NCBI GenBank assembly: GCA_937921555.1
Contig: CAKZUV010000053.1
Span: forward strand, 1 to 48,103
Direction of reading: 5' to 3'
DNA from: an uncultured Saprospiraceae bacterium
GTDB lineage: Bacteria; Bacteroidota; Bacteroidia; Chitinophagales; Saprospiraceae
DNA: 48,103 bases
Shown: one piece after another, positions 7,548 to 15,938 of the stretch
Numbering within the stretch: position 1 is the stretch's first letter
How the letters are laid out: every line of letters begins with the position of its first letter
Notes under the pieces: generated by a model
What the model was told of the DNA's origin: nothing
What the model saw: the letters and a program-made list of their open reading frames with translations, nothing else
The model's database searches: none
Made by a program: the position numbers and the translations under genes

Positions 7548-9890
7548 TCATTCCTCATAATTTACGGCCACCCGCAACGCCTTCAGTCCGGTAACCCCCT
7601 GCAGATCGCCCAGTTCCAGATCTTCAATTTCCGGTTCTATCATGCCTTTACTCATCAGAAAGTTCAGGTAACGGCGGTACGTTTCTGCATCCCGGTCCTG
7701 TGAATAGACGATGGCTATTTTTCCGGGGATGGTCAGTCTTTGTTCCCCTCCTTTGACCAGCGCTTTATCAATCCTTTTCTTTAAAATTTCGTACCGGATA
7801 TTATAGGCTCCATCCACGTCAAATGATTTACTGGACATTTTAAACTTTACCGTGATCGGGCTACCGTGCACCATAATCAGCGAAGCAATCTGTAGTTTTA
7901 GTGGCAACTTATCCTGCAGTTTGCGGACCAGCCGTTCAGTACCAACCATCGTTTCCAATTGCCAAAGCTGTAAATTCTGCAAATAAATAGGACTGTAATT
8001 TTGTTTTTTGACCAGCGACTGTCCCACGTACATATTATATTCAACACCGTCTGTTTTGTATTTTTCAAAATAATGAGGATAAATTTCTTGTGCCTTTTCC
8101 TGCTCCCGGTCCAGATAGTTGGCCATTTGATCATTAATCATTGCGACACTATGCTCAAAATCTTTTCGTCTGGCATAAATAAAACCCAGGTCCTCGTCCA
8201 GTTTTCCCTTGTATTTACTGACCATTTTATCCATTTCGGGGCTCAAGGTCCGAATATGTTTAAAGGCCGGATAGATTTCATCCACCAAAAATTCGCCCAT
8301 CGTTACTTCATCTCCCGCATCCATTCCCGTTCGGAGATGCATCGTAGCTTCCTCCAGCCGGTGTAATAATTGATTGTAAACAAGCAAGGGTTCCACCTTC
8401 AGCGCTGATTTTATTATTTTTCCTGCCAGGTTCATCTGACTGACCAAATCTTCCTGCACGGCCTGATTACGCTCCTCGGTAGAACCTTTGATATCAGACT
8501 GACCAAAGATAGGCATGACTTCTTCAAAAACAAGATCTCTAATAATAGTATCCGGATTATTTTGACGGTTTATGTAATAGTCTTCGGCTACTTCAAAAAA
8601 TTTCCAGGAAACAGCCGGATGAATCACCGTAAAATTTTGCTGAATAATACTCTCCATCATGGTTTCATGCAACACCATCCAGCGCTGCATAGTCACCGAA
8701 AAAATGGGAATAACATCAAATATCTTGTTAACACTAACGGTATTAATTTCCCGGATATGCGGACTGCCAAATTCGATTACCCCGGTCAGTCCATTATCTA
8801 ACGGTACTGGAATAGCCACATAGCTCCGAATCCCGCTCTTAGCCAGTCGGTGTACCTGTGGTTTGTCTTCGGGAACTAATTTGGTCAGATCAGAATAAAA
8901 TACAGGTTCCATCCTGAGTAATTCCTGGCGTCCAAAACCACAAAAGCATTCCGTTATGGCAACGTCCCGCTCCAACTGTAGTATGATGCTTTTAAATTGT
9001 ACCTCCCGAAAACAGTCTATGGTTTCTGTTTTTTCGTCTAAAATAAACATGCCCATTTCCAGGTCTGACATTTCCAGAATTTGGGCGACTTTATTTTTTA
9101 AATTTTTAAAGTGAACTTCTGATTCAAAAACGTCAGGGTGTAACAACTCTGTTTTTAATTCCGAAACAATCTCTTCAATTGTTACATCAAATAAATTTAC
9201 AATACTAAACCCTTTGAAAACAAAGGAGTCTGGTGGAAAAACATCCTTCCAGACTTCAATATTGTGGGCATTGTTACGGAGCAGTTCGATGTCTTCCTCT
9301 GATATAGAAAAATCCGGATTTTTGGGTTCCAGTTCACAAAAGTCTCCGTTAAACAAAACCCGGTAATGGCTGATACGTTTTGAGTCTTTGTCAGGTACAT
9401 CCAGGTAATAAGAACGTGGACTTTTAAAATTAACACCATAACGAAAGTTAAGTATAAAAATACAGGCGTAGATATAATATAAATCATTATCCATATCCCT
9501 GATTTCGAATTTGAAATCAGAACCTGCTTTTTCGAGAATTTTATGCAGTCGTCTGGTAGGATTAAAAATAATATTAGTAAAAGGAATTGATCCCGCTTTA
9601 ATTTCATTATCCTGCAAAGGCTCAGGAAAAACAACAGAAAGCAGTCTGCTAATCGCTTCACTATTTTTATGAATAACGTCTTCGTTAAGGATTAACGATC
9701 TTAATTCGGGGTATTGTTTTAATTCTTTCAGTACTTCCCGGGCATATTGTGCAGCCCCTTTGGCAGATCCTGCGGCTTGGTTTTCCCAATATTGATAAAT
9801 CCCTTTGAAGCTCACTTGTATTTCAAAAGGCAATTCTCCCCAGGTATTGATTGGATGCTTTTTTTTAATTAATTTGTTCATACGCACCAT
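7548..9890 (-). CDS. Large GAF-domain protein of unknown function
   Basis: A protein of 780 residues without signal peptide or membrane segments, so cytosolic. The middle (about 265-420) looks like a GAF domain: MSDLEMGMFILDEK, then IRSYVAIPVPL, then LTGVIEFGS. The N-terminal 250 residues are a mixed alpha/beta region. The C-terminal 350 are mostly helical with coiled-coil-like stretches (LLHRLEEATMHLRTG, DFEHSVAMINDQMANYLDREQEKAQ), ending in a region ITVKFKMSSKSFDVDGAYN. I see no kinase, cyclase, GGDEF/EAL or HTH motif, so a ligand-sensing or scaffold role is only inference. Two starts are possible, ATG 9890 (MVRM) or ATG 9881 (MNKL), and I kept the longer. It is monocistronic, with the palindromic terminator at its end. 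Confidence 0.8.
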   Translation of the reverse strand: MVRMNKLIKKKHPINTWGELPFEIQVSFKGIYQYWENQAAGSAKGAAQYAREVLKELKQYPELRSLILNEDVIHKNSEAISRLLSVVFPEPLQDNEIKAGSIPFTNIIFNPTRRLHKILEKAGSDFKFEIRDMDNDLYYIYACIFILNFRYGVNFKSPRSYYLDVPDKDSKRISHYRVLFNGDFCELEPKNPDFSISEEDIELLRNNAHNIEVWKDVFPPDSFVFKGFSIVNLFDVTIEEIVSELKTELLHPDVFESEVHFKNLKNKVAQILEMSDLEMGMFILDEKTETIDCFREVQFKSIILQLERDVAITECFCGFGRQELLRMEPVFYSDLTKLVPEDKPQVHRLAKSGIRSYVAIPVPLDNGLTGVIEFGSPHIREINTVSVNKIFDVIPIFSVTMQRWMVLHETMMESIIQQNFTVIHPAVSWKFFEVAEDYYINRQNNPDTIIRDLVFEEVMPIFGQSDIKGSTEERNQAVQEDLVSQMNLAGKIIKSALKVEPLLVYNQLLHRLEEATMHLRTGMDAGDEVTMGEFLVDEIYPAFKHIRTLSPEMDKMVSKYKGKLDEDLGFIYARRKDFEHSVAMINDQMANYLDREQEKAQEIYPHYFEKYKTDGVEYNMYVGQSLVKKQNYSPIYLQNLQLWQLETMVGTERLVRKLQDKLPLKLQIASLIMVHGSPITVKFKMSSKSFDVDGAYNIRYEILKKRIDKALVKGGEQRLTIPGKIAIVYSQDRDAETYRRYLNFLMSKGMIEPEIEDLELGDLQGVTGLKALRVAVNYEE

Positions 9891-10118
9891 CTTTGTTTAT
9901 GATCGAAATTATCTGAGCATTGCGAAAGCGTCGCAAGAGGAAAGAAAATTATTTTTTCACCGTTAATCTGGACGTTTTTGTGCAACTCAATTCAGCGCTT
10001 ATCTATTTCTAACGGTTTTAGGGATCAGAAGGTTTTATCAGAAATAGTGTTATTTAGTAGACTAGATAGGATGCAGAATAATGAAGCAGACACAATTAAT
10101 TGAACCCCCTCATTTCTT
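9891..10118. other. Intergenic region upstream of GAF gene, no gene seen
   Basis: A 228-bp A/T-rich gap holds the 5' region of the minus-strand GAF gene and the 3' end of the ZIP transporter gene. I see no tRNA, convincing ORF or clear terminator hairpin. A box matching TAnnTTTG was not found. Confidence 0.6.
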
Positions 10119-10850
10119 CTATAACATTACCGATCCTACGGCCATCCCGACACCAAGTAAAATAGCTATTAATTTAGGCAACGGAACGGCATGATGGTCA
10201 CTGCTGCTATCAGATTCAAATAAAATAGTGGTCGCAATGTGCAAAAATGACCCGATCACCACCGCTTGTAGTATGTTATGCCAGTTTCCGCTTTGTTGCT
10301 GCTCCGCTATCGTCGAGGTCAGGGCCGCAGCCAGGGGCGACATGGACGCAAAGATAAGTAGCAACAACCACAAAGTACCCTTAGTGTATCCTGATTTTTT
10401 TAATAATAAAACCAACGCAAATGCCGCCGGAGCCTTGTGCAAAACAATACTCCACAACAGGTGATGACCACTATGATCGTGCACATGCCCTCCCAGCGGT
10501 AATCCTTCGATGAAAGCGTGCAAACAGAGACCGATCATCACCATGGTCGTATGCCGGCGGACTTGATGCTGATGATGTGGCACGTGGATATGCCCGTGCT
10601 CGACCCCACCGGAGAATTGTTCCAGAATTAATTGAATAAAAAAACCAATCAGAATATAAATGCCTACATTTTCTACCGAAGAACGAAAAACAGTGGGCAT
10701 GATGTCCATCACGCAAATCCCCAGAATATAAGCTCCGCTAAACGATAAGAATAGTTGTAATCGGGACTGATCTTTTGAATCAACCAACAGCGCCGTAAAT
10801 CCTCCTAACAGAACGGTCAGCAATAAAAGAAAGTATTCCCAGATATGCAT
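10119..10850 (-). CDS. ZIP-family divalent metal transporter
   Basis: An inner-membrane protein of 243 residues with about eight hydrophobic helices. Helix IV carries LHAFIEGLPLG (His111, Glu115) and helix V carries VLHKAPAAFALV (His138), the paired metal-binding motifs that define ZIP transporters for Zn, Fe or Mn uptake. Histidine-rich loops occur before helix IV (HGHIHVPHHQHQ, about 85-96) and between IV and V (HVHDHSGHH), consistent with cytosolic metal binding. The gene starts 41 bp downstream of the PAP2 phosphatase gene and is probably co-transcribed with it. No Fur/Zur-like operator is obvious. The substrate metal cannot be told from sequence. Confidence 0.9.
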   Translation of the reverse strand: MHIWEYFLLLLTVLLGGFTALLVDSKDQSRLQLFLSFSGAYILGICVMDIMPTVFRSSVENVGIYILIGFFIQLILEQFSGGVEHGHIHVPHHQHQVRRHTTMVMIGLCLHAFIEGLPLGGHVHDHSGHHLLWSIVLHKAPAAFALVLLLKKSGYTKGTLWLLLLIFASMSPLAAALTSTIAEQQQSGNWHNILQAVVIGSFLHIATTILFESDSSSDHHAVPLPKLIAILLGVGMAVGSVML

Positions 10851-10891
10851 GTTTAAAATTTATTTTTACCGGCTACTGCCAATCGCCAAAA

Positions 10892-11464
10892 TTACGCTTT
10901 TTCTCTGGCTATAAACCCCGTTTTCAACATCGCTCTGGCCAGCAAACTTCCAATCAGCCACCCCAACAAACCACCCGCTATGACATCCAGCGGATAATGC
11001 ACCCCAACGTAGACTTGTGCGTAGGCAATAGAAGCTGCCCATAAAATCAACCACCACGGACGGCGGCCCAGCCATCGACCCAACGCAAAAAATAAAAATC
11101 CACTGACCCCAAAATGGTTCGTAGCGTGACTGGACGTAAAACTATAACCGCTTCCACAGGGAATTAACAAATGTACGGGTAATTGCTCCTCAACCTGATG
11201 ACAGGGACGGGGACGGCGGATCGTCTTTTTCATTACCTGACTGCTTAGTGTATCCGCAATAATCACCGTCAGCACCAACCCGATGATCAGATACCAGGCC
11301 TGCCTTCCTAAATTTTGAAACAAAAAAAATAACAAGAATATGTAAAGGGGAATCCAAAAAAGCTTATTTCTCCACCAGGGCAACAAAAAATTTTGCCAGT
11401 CTGTTTCCCAGGATTGATTGATCAATACAAATAAATATTTATCTAATTCCAATAGCCACTCCAT
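10892..11464 (-). CDS. PAP2-superfamily membrane phosphatase
   Basis: A multi-pass lipid-phosphatase-like protein of 190 residues. Motif 1 is KKTIRRPRP (Lys79 to Arg86-Pro87) and motif 2 is SSHATNHF (His113). Motif 3 is AQVYVGVHYPLDV (His156, Asp160). The usual Ser-Arg at the start of motif 3 is Ala-Gln here; I believe this substitution also occurs in other Bacteroidota homologues, so it may not abolish activity. Likely substrates are undecaprenyl pyrophosphate or phosphatidyl phosphates at the periplasmic face. The frame is open to 11485, but the ATG at 11464 (MEWLLELDKYLF) gives the typical N-terminus of the family. It is probably the first gene of a unit with the ZIP transporter. Confidence 0.9.
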   Translation of the reverse strand: MEWLLELDKYLFVLINQSWETDWQNFLLPWWRNKLFWIPLYIFLLFFLFQNLGRQAWYLIIGLVLTVIIADTLSSQVMKKTIRRPRPCHQVEEQLPVHLLIPCGSGYSFTSSHATNHFGVSGFLFFALGRWLGRRPWWLILWAASIAYAQVYVGVHYPLDVIAGGLLGWLIGSLLARAMLKTGFIAREKA

Positions 11465-11727
11465 AAAATAAATAAGGATTAACAACTTATAAACAACTAG
11501 AAAACAATAGTCTACAAATACAAATAAAAATATATGATTTTTCCTTTTTTTTTTAAAAATCGGAAATTCCTTTTTTGGATGAAACTTTACAAATACAACG
11601 GGAGTATTAGAATAAATCCACCTAGATTAAATAACGGTATATTTGGTTGCTCTAGCCTTATTTTTAGTCTATTTTTGTAGCCTGGATATACGTTAGTGTC
11701 CATAATACTATGATGAAAAATAATCTA

Positions 11728-11805
11728 AGAGCTTGTTTAAAGCAGGGTAAATCCTTTTTGTTTTTGCAAAGAACGGACTATTTTTCCAGAAGTCGTTTAA
11801 GAATG
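11728..11805 (+). repeat. Dispersed repeat family 2, copy 1
   Basis: It begins AGAGCTTGTTTAAAGCAGG and continues through ATCCTTTT and GACTATTTTTCCAG. A related sequence lies at 25277-25348, also just upstream of a gene start. The opening AGAGCTT is shared with the MITE-like family at 24381 and 13435, suggesting related ends. Confidence 0.55.
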
Positions 11806-11848
11806 TCCACGAAATCTGCGGATAAATGCTTGTTTCTTGAACGACTTC
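11789..11848 (+). promoter_or_regulatory. Long inverted repeat in the glmM leader
   Basis: GAAGTCGTTTAAGAA (11789-11803) and TTCTTGAACGACTTC (11834-11848) pair over 15 positions with one G-T wobble and a 30-nt loop. The hairpin ends 64 bp before the chosen GTG start. It may be a leader structure, a protein-binding site or a relic of the adjacent repeat. There is no U-tract, so it is not a simple terminator. Confidence 0.55.
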
Positions 11849-11911
11849 CGTACTACTTCTTTAATAACGGTGATTTTAATCAAAAAAAACTTCACCGTAA
11901 AACCGAAAATC

Positions 11912-13309
11912 GTGTCTTTAATAAAATCTATCTCTGGTATTCGTGGAACAATTGGTGGTGTAAGCGGAAAAAATCTGACGCCGCTGGACATTGTAGAATC
12001 TGCCTCAGCCTACGGTTACTGGCTTTTACAAAAAGGTAAAAATCCCAAGGTCGTCATTGGCCGGGATGCCCGCATATCAGGTGAAATCGTTAGTCAACTC
12101 GTCGTAAACACCCTCCGAAGTCTGGGGATTGCCGTGGTAGATCTGGGACTTTCCACTACTCCAACGGTAGAAATTGCCGTGCCGCTCGAAGAAGCCGGTG
12201 GGGGAATTATTCTTACCGCCAGCCACAATCCGAAAGAATGGAACGCCCTCAAACTCCTAAACGATAAAGGAGAATTTATTTCTGCCGCCGATGGGCAGGA
12301 TGTGCTGAACCTGATCGAATCCGGCGAAATCACCTACGCCGAAGTAGATAAATTAGGGAGCTACACCACGAAGGATACTTACATCAATACGCATATTGAA
12401 CAGATACTTAACTTAACCCTGGTGGATGTCGCAGCAATACAGGATAAAAATTTTAAAATTGTCGTGGATTGTATCAACTCCACGGGTGCCATTTCTATTC
12501 CGCCGCTACTCGAAAAACTGGGGTGTGAATGTATCCTCCTAAACGAAGAAATGACGGGTGTTTTTGCCCACAATCCGGAACCACTGCCGGCCAACCTCCG
12601 ACAGCTTTCAAGTGCCGTCCTAACGCATCGCGCCCACCTGGGAATCGTAGTTGATCCCGATGTAGACCGGCTTGCTTTCGTCTGTGAAGATGGCGAAATG
12701 TTCGGCGAAGAATATACCCTGGTAGCCATCGCGGATTATATTTTAAAACACACCCCCGGCGCGACGGTATCCAACCTCTCTTCCACCCGTGCCTTATCTG
12801 AAATTACAGAAAAACACGGCCAGACCTACACGGCCTCCGCCGTTGGAGAAGTCAACGTAGTGACCAAAATGAAGGAAGTCAACGCCGTTATTGGCGGAGA
12901 GGGAAATGGTGGCGTTATTTATCCCGAACTCCACTACGGACGGGACGCCCTGGCTGGAATCGCACTCATGCTTTCGCACCTGGCACACGCCAATCAGCCA
13001 ATTTCGTTCCTGAGAAATTCGTATCCTAACTATACGATTTCAAAAAATAAAATTGAATTGAGTGATGATATTGATCTCGATTATATTTTCGATGGTTTGC
13101 AAAAAAAATATGAACGCGAAAAGATAAACACCATTGATGGTCTTAAAATTGACTTTGAAGAGGGCTGGATTCACCTTCGGCGTTCCAATACAGAGCCAAT
13201 TGTCCGTATTTATACCGAATCCGCTTCCCAGGTGATTGCCAATAATCTGGCAAATAAGATCAGAGCAGATATTAATGATCTGATGAAAGAAAAGGCGCGT
13301 ACGATTTAA
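11912..13309 (+). CDS. glmM: Phosphoglucosamine mutase GlmM
   Basis: This enzyme converts glucosamine-6-phosphate to glucosamine-1-phosphate, feeding UDP-GlcNAc for peptidoglycan and surface glycans. Seen: the phosphoserine loop LTASHNPKEWNALK (Ser104), the metal-binding loop DPDVDRLAF, the sugar-binding GGEGNGGVIYPE, and the phosphate-binding RRSNTEPIVRIYTES near the C-terminus. The order matches the alpha-D-phosphohexomutase superfamily. I chose GTG 11912, which reads VSLIKSISGIRGTIGG, because homologues start there. The frame continues upstream to a TTG at 11837, but that part falls in the leader hairpin and looks non-coding. Length is 465 residues. A terminator follows at 13335. Phosphomannomutase activity cannot be excluded. 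Confidence 0.9.
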   Translation: MSLIKSISGIRGTIGGVSGKNLTPLDIVESASAYGYWLLQKGKNPKVVIGRDARISGEIVSQLVVNTLRSLGIAVVDLGLSTTPTVEIAVPLEEAGGGIILTASHNPKEWNALKLLNDKGEFISAADGQDVLNLIESGEITYAEVDKLGSYTTKDTYINTHIEQILNLTLVDVAAIQDKNFKIVVDCINSTGAISIPPLLEKLGCECILLNEEMTGVFAHNPEPLPANLRQLSSAVLTHRAHLGIVVDPDVDRLAFVCEDGEMFGEEYTLVAIADYILKHTPGATVSNLSSTRALSEITEKHGQTYTASAVGEVNVVTKMKEVNAVIGGEGNGGVIYPELHYGRDALAGIALMLSHLAHANQPISFLRNSYPNYTISKNKIELSDDIDLDYIFDGLQKKYEREKINTIDGLKIDFEEGWIHLRRSNTEPIVRIYTESASQVIANNLANKIRADINDLMKEKARTI

Positions 13310-13334
13310 CGAATTTCCTTATCAGAACTACCGT

Positions 13335-13372
13335 AAAAATCCGGCTACAACGAAAATTGTAGCCGGATTTTT
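13335..13372 (+). terminator. Terminator after glmM
   Basis: AAAAATCCGGCTACAA and TTGTAGCCGGATTTTT form a 16-bp perfect stem with loop CGAAAA. It begins 26 bp after the glmM stop and has A and T tracts on both sides. Confidence 0.92.
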
Positions 13373-13406
13373 CTTTAAAACGAGCTTTATTTTACATTTA
13401 AAAACC

Positions 13407-13414
13407 TACCTTTG
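13407..13414 (+). promoter_or_regulatory. -7-like box upstream of the cysteine desulfurase gene
   Basis: TACCTTTG matches the Bacteroidota consensus. It lies 213 bp before the start codon, and a repeat (13435 onward) sits between box and gene. The -33 region is not clear. Confidence 0.45.
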
Positions 13415-13434
13415 TATTATAGAAGCCAATAGAC

Positions 13435-13497
13435 TTTAGAGCTTGTCTAAAGCTCCATCAATTGAGTACAATTGACAAATTTTATTCAGAGATTCAG
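13435..13497 (+). repeat. Half copy of the MITE-like repeat
   Basis: TTTAGAGCTTGTCTAAAG and the following 45 bp match the left end of the full element at 24381 at most positions, including CCATYAATTG and CAAATTTTATTC. No matching right end (GGACAAGCTCT) follows before the gene at 13627. It is therefore a truncated or solo copy in the leader of the cysteine desulfurase gene. Confidence 0.75.
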
Positions 13498-13626
13498 GCG
13501 AAACATTTTGTTTGACAGTTCAGGGACATGACGACTATGCTAATCAATCGGGCAAAGTGACAAAAAGATGAAACTGTATCTGAGCCATTTTATTAATATA
13601 CTGCAACCAGACAAACCGCATTTATT

Positions 13627-14769
13627 ATGAGAATATATTTAGACAACGCGGCTACCACCCCCTTGCTGCCAGAGGTCATCGAAAGAATGAACCACGTGCT
13701 TACCAACACTTACGGAAACCCGTCTTCCCTGCACGCCGAAGGCAGAAATGCCCGTGCTACCATTGAGGAAGCCCGTAAAACGGTCGCTAACGCAATCGGT
13801 GCCTCCATCGGAGAAATTTTCTTTACTTCCGGTGGAACTGAATCCAATAACATGGCACTTAAATGTTCGGTCAGGGATTTGGGGGTCCAACGGATTATAT
13901 CTTCTCCCATTGAACACCACTGCGTTCTCCACTCACTGGAACGACTGCAAAAAAATATGAACGTGGAAGTAAAATTACTGCCCGTCAACAAGTTTGGCCG
14001 CGTGGACCTGACGGTCCTGCAGGAATGGCTGGCCGAAAGTGATAAAAAGACGCTGGTCAGTTTAATGCACTCCAACAATGAAATTGGAACCATGATTGAC
14101 ATTGATGCCGTTGCGGATATTTGTCAGCAGCATAATGCTTATTTCCATAGTGATACCGTGCAAACAGTCGGCTATTACCCCATTGATGTAAGCCACGAGA
14201 AAATTAGTTTTATTACTGGTTCCGCGCATAAATTTCACGGACCGAAAGGAATTGGCTTTATTTATATTAATAATGAAAATATTGTTCGTCCATTCGTGGA
14301 TGGTGGTTCTCAGGAAAGAAATATGCGGGGGGGTACCGAAAATATTGTGGGCATTGCCGGACTCGCAAAAGCACTCCAGTATTCAATAGACCACCTGGAA
14401 GCACACAAAAATCAAATCAGTAACCTGAAAACGTACTTTAAGGAAAAACTGAAAATGGAATTTCCCGGAGTAGAATTTATGGGAGATGACGAAGGCCTGA
14501 ACCATTACAAAGTACTCAATGTATCTTTTCCTCCTTCCCCGAAAGCGTCGTTGTTGTTATTAAGCCTGGATATCGCCGGAATCAGCGCATCGGGTGGAAG
14601 TGCGTGCAGTTCAGGGGCAGAAGCAGGTTCACACGTACTAACTGCGTTAGACGTGGCTCCGGATCGTAAAAATATTCGCTTTTCTTTTTCTCACTTAAAT
14701 AATAAAAATGAAATAGATCAGGTAATCGAAAAATTACGCCCGATTTTAACCCAGGAACTGGTAAATTAA
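13627..14769 (+). CDS. Cysteine desulfurase (NifS/IscS family)
   Basis: A PLP enzyme that takes sulfur from cysteine to form a persulfide for Fe-S clusters or tRNA thiolation. It has 380 residues. Seen: YLDNAATTP at the start, FTSGGTESNN, SPIEHHCVL, HSDTVQTVG, the PLP lysine in GSAHKFHGPKG (Lys202) and the active cysteine in GGSACSSGAE (Cys327). The SSG after Cys resembles group I enzymes (NifS/IscS) with a long mobile loop. No iscU, sufE or other Fe-S assembly genes are adjacent, so its partner is not apparent and I give no symbol. A terminator follows at 14801. Confidence 0.93.
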   Translation: MRIYLDNAATTPLLPEVIERMNHVLTNTYGNPSSLHAEGRNARATIEEARKTVANAIGASIGEIFFTSGGTESNNMALKCSVRDLGVQRIISSPIEHHCVLHSLERLQKNMNVEVKLLPVNKFGRVDLTVLQEWLAESDKKTLVSLMHSNNEIGTMIDIDAVADICQQHNAYFHSDTVQTVGYYPIDVSHEKISFITGSAHKFHGPKGIGFIYINNENIVRPFVDGGSQERNMRGGTENIVGIAGLAKALQYSIDHLEAHKNQISNLKTYFKEKLKMEFPGVEFMGDDEGLNHYKVLNVSFPPSPKASLLLLSLDIAGISASGGSACSSGAEAGSHVLTALDVAPDRKNIRFSFSHLNNKNEIDQVIEKLRPILTQELVN

Positions 14770-14800
14770 ATCAGGTAAACGCTTACCAGAAGGACAAAAA

Positions 14801-14832
14801 AAAGCATTGCGTTTGGGTGCAATGCTTTCATT
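14801..14832 (+). terminator. Terminator after cysteine desulfurase
   Basis: AAAGCATTGC and GCAATGCTTT form a 10-bp perfect stem with loop GTTTGGGT, followed by CATTT. It is preceded by an A-tract. Confidence 0.8.
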
Positions 14833-14943
14833 TCTGTGTCTATCAATGAGTGGATGTGCGTCATTTTATAAACGCTTAATACAATTAAAACCACCTTTAT
14901 GACGCAGACTTGTCTGTCAGGTCACTTTTAAAATAAAAAATTT

Positions 14944-15660
14944 ATGAAAATTGCGATGCTCGGTTACGGGAAAATGGGAAAAAAAATCGAAGAACTGGCG
15001 CAGGCGGACGGCCACGAATTTATGCTGAAAATTGATCATCATAACCGACACACCCTGACCCCGGAAAATTTACGCCAGGCGGATGTAGCCATCGAATTTA
15101 CCGAGCCCGCTTCCGCCGTCGAAAACATCAGGTTGTGCCTGACCAATGGCGTTCCCGTCGTGAGCGGTACCACTGGCTGGCTGGCCGAGTATTCCAAAAT
15201 TTCTGAACTGTGCAAAAAAGAAAACGGCGCCTTTTTTTATGCGTCGAATTACAGTATCGGCGTTCATCTCTTTCGTAATATAAACCGGCAACTCGCCACC
15301 TTGATGGATGGTCAGCCGGACTATCAGCCAATGTTAACCGAAATTCACCACACCCAAAAACTGGACGCACCCAGTGGTACCGCCATTACACTGGCCGAAG
15401 ACTTGCTGGACAAAATTTCTGAAAAAGATAAATGGGTTAACGAAAAATCCAACGACCCGTCTACCCTAAGTATCCGCTCCGAACGAATCGATCAGGTTCC
15501 CGGTACCCACCGAATTGACTGGTCTTCCGCCGTAGATACCATCCGCCTCGAACACATCGCACACTCCCGCGAAGGATTTGCTAAAGGTGCCCTGGCCGCC
15601 GCCACGTGGCTTCCAGGGAAAAAAGGCGTTTTTGGCATGAAGGATATGCTGGGGTTTTGA
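14944..15660 (+). CDS. dapB: 4-hydroxy-tetrahydrodipicolinate reductase DapB
   Basis: This NAD(P)H-dependent reductase of the diaminopimelate/lysine pathway supplies meso-DAP for peptidoglycan. Seen: the nucleotide-binding LGYGKMGKKIE at the N-terminus, VVSGTTGW, the SNYSIGVHLF region, and the catalytic EIHHTQKLDAPSGTA with its paired histidines and lysine. At 238 residues it is slightly shorter than the E. coli enzyme, as is common in Bacteroidota. The C-terminus FAKGALAAATWL is typical. It stands alone rather than in a dap operon; the next plus-strand gene starts 278 bp later. Confidence 0.95.
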   Translation: MKIAMLGYGKMGKKIEELAQADGHEFMLKIDHHNRHTLTPENLRQADVAIEFTEPASAVENIRLCLTNGVPVVSGTTGWLAEYSKISELCKKENGAFFYASNYSIGVHLFRNINRQLATLMDGQPDYQPMLTEIHHTQKLDAPSGTAITLAEDLLDKISEKDKWVNEKSNDPSTLSIRSERIDQVPGTHRIDWSSAVDTIRLEHIAHSREGFAKGALAAATWLPGKKGVFGMKDMLGF

Positions 15661-15938
15661 GCCCGCCTGCCAGCCGGCAGGTTTTGAGTTTTTCAGTGAT
15701 GAAAGCCAGGTGAAAAATTATAAAATCTCCCCCTGGGGCCGGGGTAAAATTTTATAATTTTTCACTGGTTTGAGTTTTGAGTTCGCCTGTCATCAGTGGG
15801 CAGCTTTTCACGATCGCGGGCATTATTCATTCTTCATTAAAAAATTATTCATTAAAACCCTATTCATGATCCCAATCGTTTTAAACAACCCCATTTTATA
15901 AATACCGCTCTCCCACTCAATGACCACCTTTCCGCGCT
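15661..15938. other. Intergenic region after dapB, hairpin-rich
   Basis: A 278-bp gap. It holds a GC hairpin CCTGCC/GGCAGG (15666-15681) 5 bp after the dapB stop, which may be its terminator, then hairpin element B (15706-15768), then TTTGAGTT repeats. No coding potential was seen. Confidence 0.7.
15706..15768. repeat. Hairpin element B (same core as element A, different arms)
   Basis: Arms CCAGGTGAAAAATTATAAAAT (15706-15726 with one bulged G) and ATTTTATAATTTTTCACTGG (15749-15768) are self-complementary over 20 pairs. The loop reads CTCCCCCTGGGGCCGGGGTAAA. The same CTCCCC...TGGGGCCGGGGT core occurs in elements A, but the distal arms are unrelated in sequence. The conserved part is thus the loop and arm-pairing, not the arms. 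Confidence 0.85.

Larger units (their letters stand above)
11465..11911. other. Intergenic region between PAP2 and glmM, repeat-bearing
   Basis: This 447-bp gap serves divergent genes. It holds a dispersed repeat at 11728-11805 and an inverted repeat at 11789-11848. A short plus-strand frame (11710-12039) lies out of frame with glmM, overlaps it and has no recognisable protein features, so I do not call it. Confidence 0.6.

Noticed and set aside
11710-12039. Plus-strand frame before glmM
   Set aside because: It overlaps the glmM start in another frame, runs through dispersed repeats and has no recognisable domain.
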